Assembly (NCBI RefSeq): GCF_000219625.1
Contig: NC_018218.1
Span: forward strand, 310,001-374,000
Direction of reading: 5' to 3'
Length of the DNA: 64,000 bases
DNA from: Zymoseptoria tritici IPO323
Lineage: Eukaryota > Ascomycota > Dothideomycetes > Mycosphaerellales > Mycosphaerellaceae
Part shown: one piece after another, positions 1 through 9,884 of the stretch
How positions within the stretch are numbered: position 1 is the first letter of the stretch
Layout: each line of letters opens with the position of its first letter
The notes under the pieces: model-generated
Seen by the model: the letters and a program-made list of their open reading frames with translations, nothing else
What the model was told of the DNA's origin: nothing
Database searches by the model: none
Program-made: the position numbers and the translations under genes

Positions 1-323
1 GTTTTGTCCCAGTCGCTGCAGCGGGTGCCAAGGGATGTGAGCAGAAAGAAGTTGCCTCCACGACCGTGGTGGAAGCAGTAGGCGAAGTGAAGAAGAGCAA
101 TCCATTCGTATTGGACCTCAGTATTGTGGTGGAACCAGATCTGGCGTGCATCGGAGGTCATCGTTCGGAGCAAGGTGGCGGAGATTTCGGGTCTGAGTTC
201 GGCGAGGGAGGCTCTGTTCTCTCTGAGATCAAGGGCCATCTCACTGAGCCTCAAATCGTCAGTTGTCGACAGACGGACTGTGAATAATCAGTATGCAATC
301 TCCAATCTCAGAGACAAGATCTA

Positions 324-1640
324 TTACTTTCGGGGCAGAGGCAGTCCGGCTAGGATCCACCTTGAGATCATGCAGTGAGAGCGTATCTCCGGCTCAAATC
401 TCAAGAAGTGTTTTCGGACATTGGACCACGCGATGCCCATGAGTGTAGTCTCTTGTCCTGGGCTGAGCAGATGTAGTAGACCGCCGATGCGAATCTTCTC
501 TTCCACTTTATCCTCCACCAGTCTCCTGAATATGTCTCCATCTGTCTTCGAGACTCCATAGACATCGTAGCCGCCGTTCATGGTGGTCCAGATGGCGACA
601 TGGGCGTCCGAGGAAGCTCTATCGTCAAGGGTGAAGAGATATGGGATGTAGGTAAGGGCCCTTCCGACGAAGAAGAGGAGCACTCGCGCCCGGAGACCGA
701 GTGGGATGATGGCGCCGGACAGGATTCCCTCCAGTTTGAACCCATGAATCGGCGTGGCGAATGAGTCTTGGAATTGGTCGAAATGGAAGAGGTCGGGCAG
801 ACGAACACTCGCAAAGGGACTCGTGATCTTCGGGGGATCGTCCTCCCATGCTGTGACGAGACCAAAGTTCGCTTTATCGAGTTCGGCTCGTTCTGCGTTA
901 CTGTCAGTGCTTGCTCCTGACTACTTCAACGCTCCATACCATACCAGTTTTCTGCCACAGCAGCCACGGCTTGACGCAAGCCGCGCAGAGCAGCACGCGT
1001 CCTTTCTTGTAAGACTTGTTTGTCGGCCACAAACACCCAGAACATGTTGCCCTGATACCGTGAAGTTGTCCCATGAAGAAGTCTCGTAGGAAAGCGCGCA
1101 GAAGATCTTCATGACTGTAGGTCAAGACTCGCCGCAGTTGACTGAGTCGAGCATTGTTCGCCGCCAGTACTTGTAGCCGGTTTCGAGAAAAGACAGCTGA
1201 AGGTAGGACGCTTGGTCTTGAAGGAATGTTCCTTTGTACAAAGCTCGGAGCAGAGTAGCATGGTTGACGATACGCGCTGGTGAAGAGACGCGGATATCTT
1301 TGTAGCCATTTGGAGCATCCATGGCGTCGAGGAATTGGAACTTGAGGTGGATCGTTGGTATGAATTCGTTAATCAAATGCAGAGTGTTGCCGTCCTTCTC
1401 TCGGGTGATTTGGTGGAGGAGGTCGCGATGGCGTTCGGCTCTCTGCGAAGGTATGCGATGCTCGGGCATGCCATGTCGCGGCATGACCAAGGGGCTTGGA
1501 GGTAACGGGTCCACGGCCTAAGGCGTAGTCGCTTGGATCGAGGGAGAGTGGTTGTCGGTGAAGTCGTCGATGTTCTTGCTCATACTCAATGCTTCATGAA
1601 GAACGAATTGGACATCCTGCAAGTGGCCCTCCGCAGATCG
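324..1640 (-). pseudogene. Broken gene for a Cys-rich protein of unknown function
   Basis: Protein-like sequence runs along the minus strand from about 1640 to a stop at 324, but not in one clean frame. From about 1640 to 1521 an open stretch ends at an in-frame TAG just before 1514. The same frame then continues well to 1122, where a TGA falls and the protein-like reading shifts frame (LTYSHEDLLRAFLRDFF). A 52-nt intron at 893-944 (GTATGG..CTGAC..CAG) restores the last frame, which reads without stops to 324. The middle part carries a C-x2-C-x15-C-x2-C pair (CSGC/CAAC) suggestive of a zinc ribbon. A 56-nt intron with a weak GTACTG donor could remove the 1122 break, but the TAG near 1518 remains. 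No family recognised. Pseudogene is the simplest reading; a multi-exon gene is possible. Confidence 0.5.
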
Positions 1641-1686
1641 GTCAGGTTCAAGACATCACGGCCCGCGCAAGGCGGAGCTCACAGGC

Positions 1687-1950
1687 AGTCGGCTTATCAT
1701 CGGCGTTGGCTTAATTGACATATAAATACTTCACAAAGTTTGGCTATCTTGTCCACGAGAACGGGTACCACCGCACCTCGTTGGGTTAATAAACCTCTGC
1801 CCGGGGGGGTTTTCCTGTCTCCTGAATCAGCCTCGCCACCTGTTAGGGAGCATGGGTTTTGCACTTTTGATCCTCGTTACGGAGAGGATCAGGAGGTTCG
1901 TTTTTGCTACAGAATCCGAAGGTCGCTGATTCGAGTCCAGATAGAATCTA
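1687..1950 (+). repeat. Direct repeat copy A with tRNA-like tail
   Basis: This ~265 bp stretch matches a second copy at 2165-2440. Shared blocks include CTTGTCCACGAGAACGG, ACCTCGTTGGGTTAATAAA, TCTGCCCGGGGG, TTTTCCTGTCTCCTGAA and TAGGGAGCATGGGTTTTGCA. The upstream parts are more diverged but both contain a CATATAAA box. The 3' end (about 1905-1950) reads like the 3' half of a tRNA, with GGTCGCTGATTCGAGTCC resembling the T-arm and polymerase III B box of an Arg-type tRNA, although two T-stem pairs are lost. No intact tRNA can be folded. Confidence 0.7.
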
Positions 1951-2164
1951 GCCTGCAGCTGTACGCGACTTCCTTTTTGCCAGCTTCTCTCACACGAACG
2001 CGTCTACGACTCTTCGCCTCCAAGTTGAATACTCCACTGATTGCCCTCCAATGACTGCTCTTCACAATGTGCTGCTATTGAATGTGTCTCACCGTTCGAT
2101 CGTGGTGGTATCAATGCTACCACTCCGCGAGGATCTGTGATAAGAGAGCTAGGCATGTCACCCA

Positions 2165-2440
2165 CTGTCGGCTGATCGTCGGCGATGAACCATTCGCATA
2201 TAAAAGCATCAAAAGCTCCGGCCATCTTGTCCACGAGAACGGCCTTGCCACCCGCACCTCGTTGGGTTAATAAATCTCTGCCCGGGGGGATTTTCCTGTC
2301 TCCTGAACAGCTGCCACTGCTAGGGAGCATGGGTTTTGCACTTTTGATCATCGTTCTCCTTGGACTCAAGGAGCAACCTTTTTTTGGCGGTATTAGACAT
2401 GTTTGTCCAAAGGTCGCGCGTTCGAATAGCGACGCGTCTT
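2165..2440 (+). repeat. Direct repeat copy B with tRNA-like tail
   Basis: Second copy of the repeat at 1687-1950, about 478 bp downstream in the same orientation. The core from about 2223 to 2350 is highly similar to copy A. The 3' end again carries a T-arm-like stretch, GGTCGCGCGTTCGAATAGCG, preceded by a short GACA..TGTC hairpin like an anticodon arm. The two tails differ far more than the cores, so the tRNA-like part either evolved fast or came from different sources. Confidence 0.7.
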
Positions 2441-2670
2441 CTCACAAAGCAAAGGGGAGCAAACTTTTTGCTCAAACTGTGATCGAGCGATCCCAGCAGC
2501 AACCACATGACCGATGAGGTCGCGAGAACACGGGACATTACCTGGTACCGATGACTCGTAACCCGGCATACCTGTGCCGCGTGGTGGATGATATCGTAAT
2601 GCTTAGATCATGGTTCACGGCGATTCGGTTGTGCTGCTGTTCTCTGGTCCCGGCAGTTTGACGAGACTAG

Positions 2671-3468
2671 ATGCGAGAGTGCATGAAACGTCCGAACAAC
2701 TCTACGCTCGCATCTATAGTATCAGAAACGCGTTCACCTCAAGTCAGATGCCGTAGAAGGCTTCGTTCCGTCAAGCTATCGTCCATGGCTTCCAGCTACT
2801 TGATGCCAAGCCTTCAGCCGAGCACGACTAATCGTAGAACGCACTTCAGCAAACGATCATCATCTCGTCCAGCAATCAAGAGCATGAACACAACACAAGT
2901 AGCGCCACCAGCCATGGAGCCTTCGGAAAGCCTCACCTCCGTGCGGAACAAGATCTTCGCCGCTCAAGACCTCGACATCGTCAACCTCATCATTGATCAG
3001 CTTTCGACCAGCTACGACCGCATCAACCTCATTCGCGCACTTCATCACGATCATCTACTGGTCGCACTTCTCCTCCGAAACGACTGCAAGATCTCCAGCA
3101 ATCACACGCTTGGCCGATACCTGCTCATGCATACCAACCGCGACGGCGTCTCAGCATGGAATCTTGCACCAAACGCGGAAGTGCGCCGCCAAATCCTGCG
3201 CCGGTACCTGGACAAGACCAACCCGCAACATCAAGCAGGGGTTCAACAATTTCTGCACATGCTACACGGAGGGCGTTGGTATTTGCGGCGGGGTGGAATC
3301 GATTACAATCACTGTGCGGGCTGTTACATGTTAATGAGACACCGTTATCAACTCGACAGCGGAGAGGTGTACCTTTGTCGTTCATGCGCGCCCGAATGTT
3401 CTCAGCACAAGGCAGTGATGTTGGAGTATCAGCGTTCGACCCAGGCTCGTGGCTCTTACCCAAGATGA
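2671..3468 (+). CDS. Hypothetical protein with a putative zinc ribbon
   Basis: Open frame of 265 codons with ATG at 2671. The first ~70 residues are basic and low in complexity, so an internal ATG (residue 72, MNTTQVAPP, about 2884) is an equally good start. From there the protein looks globular: a helical region with VRNKIFAAQDLDIVNLIIDQL, followed by a C-x2-C-x17-C-x2-C pair (CAGC/CRSC) near residues 218-242. The spacing resembles the Cys pairs in the broken gene at 324-1640, so the two may be related. A different frame (3449-3742), rich in Trp and hydrophobic residues, follows directly and looks coding; a frameshift or a 67-nt intron (GTGATG donor near 3415) would join it, giving an end at 3742. 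Family not recognised. Confidence 0.55.
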   Translation: MRECMKRPNNSTLASIVSETRSPQVRCRRRLRSVKLSSMASSYLMPSLQPSTTNRRTHFSKRSSSRPAIKSMNTTQVAPPAMEPSESLTSVRNKIFAAQDLDIVNLIIDQLSTSYDRINLIRALHHDHLLVALLLRNDCKISSNHTLGRYLLMHTNRDGVSAWNLAPNAEVRRQILRRYLDKTNPQHQAGVQQFLHMLHGGRWYLRRGGIDYNHCAGCYMLMRHRYQLDSGEVYLCRSCAPECSQHKAVMLEYQRSTQARGSYPR

Positions 3469-3829
3469 TCACATCCATCAGCAGACTGACAAATGCCTTG
3501 AGGGGAAGCATGTTGCCTTCGAGTCCCTCGCGGTGTGGTTGTTTCGTACAGTGAGACAGGGTTCGGAGATAGTTTGGAAAACAGAATTGGACACTGATAT
3601 CATTTTCCACTTGTATCTGGCTGTCAGGCATGTATTCTTCGTGTTCAGCGAGTTGATCAGACAGTCGTGTCCCGATGCATGGTCGTGGTTGTGGCCCACA
3701 TGGAATCCTAGAATAAGGTTTCTTAGCGTAAGCCCGGCTTAGCCGAAAGTGAATCAAGTCGCACAGCACACAAAGTCCCACGGGCCAAATCTCAGCAACG
3801 GTCAATAGTCTTCAACAATTCTCGTTCGA

Positions 3830-4315
3830 ATGACCTCTCTCAGAGACATCACCACCAACCACGCATACCAAGCCACGCACCGCACCACAAATTCAAACAG
3901 CAGGAAAGAGAGCACGATGGCACCTTTTGTGCCGAAAACGACGAAGCTCGAGGACATGGCGCGTCGAGTCGAGCTCCGCACGAGCCAAATTCACGAAAAA
4001 GAAGTGATTTTCAAGCGGTACATCGATCTGCACGTGGCTCCCAATCGTGGAGTAGTGACTCCGAGGATTTTGGAGAAGATGGAAGCACTCCGGGAGGAGA
4101 TCAACGGCATGCGGCGGCTACAAGCTGTCCTTGATATGTTCGGCAGAGCTTTGTTCATCGCTATGCTTCCAACTTTGCTAACAGATACCAAGGGAACAAT
4201 GGGCAATGCAAGCAGTGAGGAAGCTGGCGGCAAGTTGAGACGTTTGTGCGTTTGGAGGGCTGCTTGGAGGAGGCAAGGAGGATTCTTCCGACTTCGCTTG
4301 AACACGCCAATTTGA
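3830..4315 (+). CDS. Small hypothetical helical protein
   Basis: Single open frame of 161 codons. ATG at 3830 gives a low-complexity leader; a second in-frame ATG at 3917 (MAPFVPKTTKLEDMARRVEL) lies in a better context and starts the protein-like part. The centre is predicted to be alpha-helical and charged, with a coiled-coil-like stretch around ILEKMEALREEINGMRRL. The last ~40 residues are basic. No family recognised and no intron needed. The reverse frame is also open (104 codons) but has less protein-like composition. Moderate to low confidence that it is a real gene. Confidence 0.4.
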   Translation: MTSLRDITTNHAYQATHRTTNSNSRKESTMAPFVPKTTKLEDMARRVELRTSQIHEKEVIFKRYIDLHVAPNRGVVTPRILEKMEALREEINGMRRLQAVLDMFGRALFIAMLPTLLTDTKGTMGNASSEEAGGKLRRLCVWRAAWRRQGGFFRLRLNTPI

Positions 4316-6102
4316 GCAATGCGTCAGTTTTGATCGAAAGATAGAGAGAGCTTCATACTTTCAATATCGAACACTGCCAGTGACAGCAACCCTGTAGATT
4401 GAGAAAGCATCTCTCCCGTCGAGAGCGTCCTGAGAAGCTCGCAGTCACTCCCTTGAAGCGAGTGTTTGCAGCCATTGATAACGATCGTCGTCATCGCCGC
4501 CTGCAGCGTCGTTTCACCCCAGGCAACGACCTCCACGTGATCCAATCCCACTGCTTTTACCAAGTGTTGATTGCAACAGCGCGCACAGACAGCTTCGTAC
4601 TATATATACCCCTCTCCCCGCCCTCAAATTCCTCTTTCTTTCCTCTTCAGCGCGCAAATCTCAACAGTTCCCAGTCTGACTCGCTCACATGCAGGCAGGC
4701 TATGGGCACATGTGGAGCTGCCGCTTCCTACTTTTTTGAACTCGATCATCGGCCGCTGGGTCTTCCTATGTCGAAGGTCACCGTGTCGCTGGTATTGCAC
4801 TGCCTCCAGCTGATGCGACCACTTTTTCATCTGTCCTTTGCCTTTGGCGGAGTCCAGGAGAAGAGTCTCCTTTGCCATCATCTCACTTGGTTCCTCTTTG
4901 CCCTTTGTCGTTGGTCTCCTTCGTTCTTGTGCTCTTTGAATCACGTCGTCGGACAGAATGTGGCGACAAGATTTGGGCCAGCGACGGGGTGCTGTGGTCT
5001 GGAGACAATCCTACGTAGGCTGTAACAGTTGCAACAACAGCCTTGCATCCAAGATCCGGAGAGAATTTCATCACTTCGGATACGATACAGTCTGCACTAC
5101 CAGGACTGTTCCGTCGAAGCATAGGCTTCTTACGCTCTTGTCTTGCGTCGACGCCTCATTACTCCGGCGCGCTCGTCGGCGGTGTCCTGCAGAGTATTCA
5201 CTAACAACGCGAATTTCTTCAGACATGAGTGCACTCCAGCAAGGGTCACCGCAGGATCTGCTACACTTTTCTTCGACTATTCATACCACTCCCGCCGTGC
5301 TGAGCTGCCCATTTGAACGGCGCTCGGTCTGAATATGAAAGCTCTCAGCTTCACGTTCCGTACGAATACGCACATGCTCAGCCAAACCATTATTCCTACC
5401 TGTCACGATTACTTGTCGACGACCTTCTGGAAAGACACCGCCCTTGCTTAATTCTGAGCAAACTTCACTTCACCACGATTGATGTACGACCCACAAGCTA
5501 CCTCCGCGGCGAGCAACGAGCGACAGAGCCGCAGCGCCGAGATATCATTCGTTTTCGACAGAGCAAGAAACATGGAGTCGTTGCGAAGACCATACAGCGG
5601 ACAGGCAAGATTTCCACATACTTGAACCTCCAAGACATCCACGATGGACATTATGATCTTGCTTCCAGAATCATGGCGCCAGCAGAAGCACAAGCCTGGC
5701 AGACTCGAAATTCCCGAGCGCCGCGCGATTCGCTGAGAGTCGATATCAGCAGAAGGATCGTTGGAGGGCAGAGAATGAGCATACCGAGCAAGACTGGATG
5801 ATTTATCTCGGCACCCTCAAGCAACATACATCGTGCGGAAGAATCAGAGAAGTCGAGAATACCTGAGCTCCGTTCGTCTCACGACCCAGTCCGCCGTTGA
5901 GAGCGAGTCAGACGTCAATACGCCAGTCAACTGCTTGTAAAAGTGTTCTTTGTCAAAGACCTCACGGTAGCGCAAACATCACTCCGGATGCATTCGTTTT
6001 GCTCTGCAAACAAAGAATGGAAATTCTCGAAGCTTGCCGTTGCTACTTCGCATTGCATACCTCCACTCACAGCACGCCAGTCATTTCAACCACAATCTCA
6101 GC
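4316..6102. other. Intergenic, no supported gene
   Basis: Several ORFs of 75-210 codons overlap here on both strands, but none has protein-like composition throughout, a convincing start, or a match to a family I know. A TATATATA stretch followed by a C/T-rich run sits at about 4600. The last ~200 bp are the likely promoter and 5' leader of the kinase gene that starts at 6103. Confidence 0.5.
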
Positions 6103-9100
6103 ATGGCGGATAAAAGGCGTCGCGGAGTTTCGGATGACCCAGATGCGCCTCTCAAGGCGCAAAGAAAGAAAAGACGAGAGGATAAGGCAGCCGCCAAAGC
6201 TCGCTTAGCCAACGCTGCTAACCAGAACAACGAATCCGCCGAGCAATCTGCAAGATCTCAAGCAGGTCAGCCTGTGCTCGACGCAGTCGATCAGCCTTCT
6301 GAGAGCGGAGCAGCGCAAGCCGAACCAGTAGCACCTCCACCCGCCCCGACTGGAGGATTCACCGCGATCAATGCGACTGGAGGAGGACCACAAATGTTCC
6401 ATTTCCAAGGAAACCTAAATCGCGACCCGCCCGGAAATAATACTGCAGAAACCGGTCATTATGTGCCTGAGGGTGCTCAAGGGATTGCACAGTATGGTGA
6501 TCGGGCAGAAGATGGCGGAGAACCGTCGGAACCGGAAAAGGCAGAGGCGAGCGATTTCGAACACAATGCTGGCACGGTCAACGATCGATTCGGCAATAAG
6601 ATGAACAACCCTTTATTTGCGACTTTCATCAAGACAGACATTCTGCCCAAGCGGACGCATCGACACTTCGAGGAGTATCTCAAGACGATTCCTCTCGATG
6701 ACCAGCTGGAGGACTCGATCTGGTATGTCAAGCAGATGATGCAAGACCGAGGAGTTGGCAAAAATTGGGAATATACCTTACCAATTGCGTTTTATCACGA
6801 CGATCAAAATGAAAGATTCGACACGCCTTGGGTCATAGAAGGCCGAGAGGAGCCCAATGATTCCGACGCGACTCGGTTTTCATGGCTGGTAACGGCGAAA
6901 GCGTTATACAGGATTGCGTCGAAGCCAGATACCGATCTCGACATTCAGCAGGCACACGAATTTGCCGCGATCTACGCAGAGGCTGGGCGGCTCACTCGCG
7001 GCGGAGACATGCTTGTATGCCCCAACGTTGACTGGACTAGGGAACCGGTGGACTTTCCGGCTCTGCTTCAAGATTCCAGGAATCTACTACAGCAACATGT
7101 GAAAGCGGCTTGGCGAAAGGCTTTTGCCACTGCGAAGGAAGAGCTAGGCGTGAAGGCGGAAGTCGAACTACAGGCTAGCTACAAGCAGATGCGCCTAGAG
7201 AAGGAATTGGACGGACTGAAATGGGAAACGCCGGACAAGTACCTCTGGGAAGTGAGATGGAGGAATGCTCGAAAGTTATTCGAGTCGCGCGGTCCCGCTG
7301 AGGCCGATCAGTTGATGTTCGATTCTTCCTTGCAAAGGATGTGGAACGACTCGCAGAGGTCTGCCAGATATCACTCTCCGCCCGTCATGCGTCCCGAAAC
7401 GTCCTGCTCCCAGTACTGCTCGGATTTGTTGACTTTCCATCTTGAATGTCAGAGGTCGTGCATGGAGGCGTATGAGGCAGCAATTGCCACCGCACAAGCC
7501 GAAGTGGACGAGGAAGAGCAAGATGCTATTGAAGCCAGCGAGGCCGTTGACGTCGAACAGGCGGACTCGAAGATTCGGAACGGACCATCGCCGGCCAAGG
7601 CCCTTGCGGATCTACAGGAACAACATGCTCGGCTGATGGTGGATGTGGAACATGCAGGCTGGGGATGGTACCCGGAGGATGAGGGATTACTTCGAGGATC
7701 ATTCAATGATCTGTGGCATCGGCATAACTATTGTCTTCAACGCCATGGCATTGATTTCGAGCGTGTACTCCACCTGTGGAACTCAATGAGAGGCTTCAAT
7801 AAGCCAGCGTTCCCTCCCGAATGGAGGGAGGGAATTTCTGCCGAAGACTATGTCACAAATGCGATAGTCCCTGCGGTACATAATGCGTGTCTTGCTCAGT
7901 GGGACGCAGAGATCATCGAGTTGCGAAAATCGATTGAGCAGGGGACTGACGATCAAGCCACACGCTACGAGACAGCAAAAGGGGAGATGGAACGCTTCGT
8001 CGCAAGCTTAAACATCAAGGCATACGGTCCCGGGCTTCTTTCTTTCCATCTTGACTGGAAAGCCGCCATGGATGTCTTTGCTCCAGACACAATCTCAACG
8101 GACCTGAAGCTTCGTTTCCAGGACATCTTTGAGCAAGCCAAGAGAATCTACACTGAACAAGACATACACCTGAAGCCACATCAAATTCAAGACCAGCAAT
8201 CGGAACAGGACTTCCTGTTTGAGCTCGCCGATGTGATTGACGAGCAGATAAAGGAACAAGCGGAGAACGACGAGCCAGAGCCTGACAAGCCGACTCGCGC
8301 TAAGCAACTGGGGTTCGGCGGTGAACGTTCAGGTCAGACTGGAAGTTGGCGATTTCTCGGTACAGCTGGTCAGGGAGCTTTTGGTCACGCCGGTATTTGG
8401 GGCCGGACTGACGCACTTGGAACGGTGGTGGAGAAAATCGTTTTGAAAGAGACCTACAGCGCAGCGGCCAAGGGTTTGTCTTGGGACGCTTCCTGGCTGT
8501 GGGATGGAGAACCCGGCACAACCCCTTTCGAATTTTTAATCATCGAAAAGCTTGGGCGTCTACCCGATGCGCACAGTATCGTCAGGGTCAGAGCATTCGC
8601 TATCCACGATACTTTGAAGATGTATCGAATCTACATGGAGTATTGCCCGCATGGGACTCTGAACCAGCTTCTGGTCCAACACCGCGCTGTCAAGACTGGT
8701 AACCTTGATGCCGACGGAATGCTCGTTGAAAGGTAGGACATCCGTGTTACCACAACGGGTTGGTGTAGACTGACAGATCTCAGCAACATCCCTGCTCGTG
8801 CTTTATGGGCAATCTTCGAAGCACTGATCGCCGCAATCCATCTTCTCCACGTCGGACCTCTGCCGGGGACTCATACAGGCGCTTTTGACGCCAGAGAAGT
8901 ACTTCACCGCGATTTGAAGCCGGAGAATGGTACTTTACCCATTGACCCCATGGATGCCGTGGCGCTAACGACACTAGTGTTCCTGGGCGCACCCAACGAA
9001 ACTGGAGCCTGGCCGGGATTGCCTTCAATTAAGGTACACTGCCTTGTTGCAACTTCCTTCGAACTGTCGATCCTTGCGTTTGCTGACAGTCTCCAATAGC

Positions 9101-9619
9101 TCGGAGACTTCGGTTTGTCGGTCTCTATGGACCATGATCAGGCCCAGGTGAAGGGCGTGGGAACGATAGGGTTCAAGGCCCCGGTAAACCACAACTTCCG
9201 TTATAGACCACCACGATACAAGCTCTGACCACTCACAGGAAACTCTTGTCGGGTCTCGGGCGCGGATCACAACGAAGAGCGACGTGTGGGTGTTAGGACG
9301 CATTATGGTGACATTGATGAACCTGGACGACACCCGAACCATCCTGGACCATGGACTCGACGACATTCCAGAGATACCTTCATTCAATCCCGGAGTTGAG
9401 GAATACTACCCACCAGCTTTGAGCGCCATGGTGAGACATTGCTTGGCGAGACTTCCAGATGATAGGCCGAGCACGGGGGAGCTGTGGAAGCAAGTCCAGC
9501 TGCAGGTTGCGACTGGGAAAGGGCTGATGGGGAAGGCGATGAGGAATCTGGACGAGGTTCCGGGGGAGATGCTCCTTTTCCAACCCGAGAAATACCTTTC
9601 TTTGGCGGCGTTAGTGTAA
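6103..9619 (+). CDS. Protein kinase with long novel N-terminal region (paralogue 1 of 3)
   Basis: Five exons: 6103-8732, 8784-8929, 8978-9033, 9100-9183, 9239-9619; 1098 residues. ATG at 6103 opens MADKRRRGVSDD; an in-frame upstream reading has no better start. Residues 1-~170 are disordered and basic, ~170-740 are helical and unrecognised, and ~746-1060 form a protein kinase domain. All catalytic motifs are visible: Gly loop GQGAFG, Lys in IVLKE, hinge MEYCPHGTL, HRDLKPEN, DFG in LGDFGLSV, APE in FKAPETL, and the DVW of subdomain IX, so an active Ser/Thr kinase is expected. A shared insert, W-x-G-(I/L)-P-x-x-K before GDFG, marks all three paralogues. Introns have CTGAC/CTAAC branch sites. 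It heads a tandem array with the genes at 9885 and 12568. Substrate unknown. Confidence 0.9.
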
Positions 9620-9884
9620 AGGCAAATGGTTGAGACCTTTCTCAGAATAAAGGACTCCGATATTGAGACTTGCTTTGCGACCTGAACGACCTTGCTTTGC
9701 CGTTGTATACTGACTTCTATACTATACTATTTCGGAGCCAGCTACGAATCTCGACGATCCCGAGATCTCTGAAGTCTACGAACAAAGGTCACCATTGTTC
9801 TCTGATGATAATCCTCTTAACGCCGGATGCAGACAAGGAAACAAAGCGAAAGATGTTCGAAACAGTAACTATGTCCATCCGAGG

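Noticed and set aside
3125..3805. 226-codon minus-strand ORF
   Set aside because: Most of it is antisense to the gene at 2671-3468 and it has no domain; the 3470-3805 part is uncertain on either strand.
9795..9884. Upstream start for kinase paralogue 2
   Set aside because: The frame is open but contains no ATG before 9885; the first codon at 9795 is TTG.
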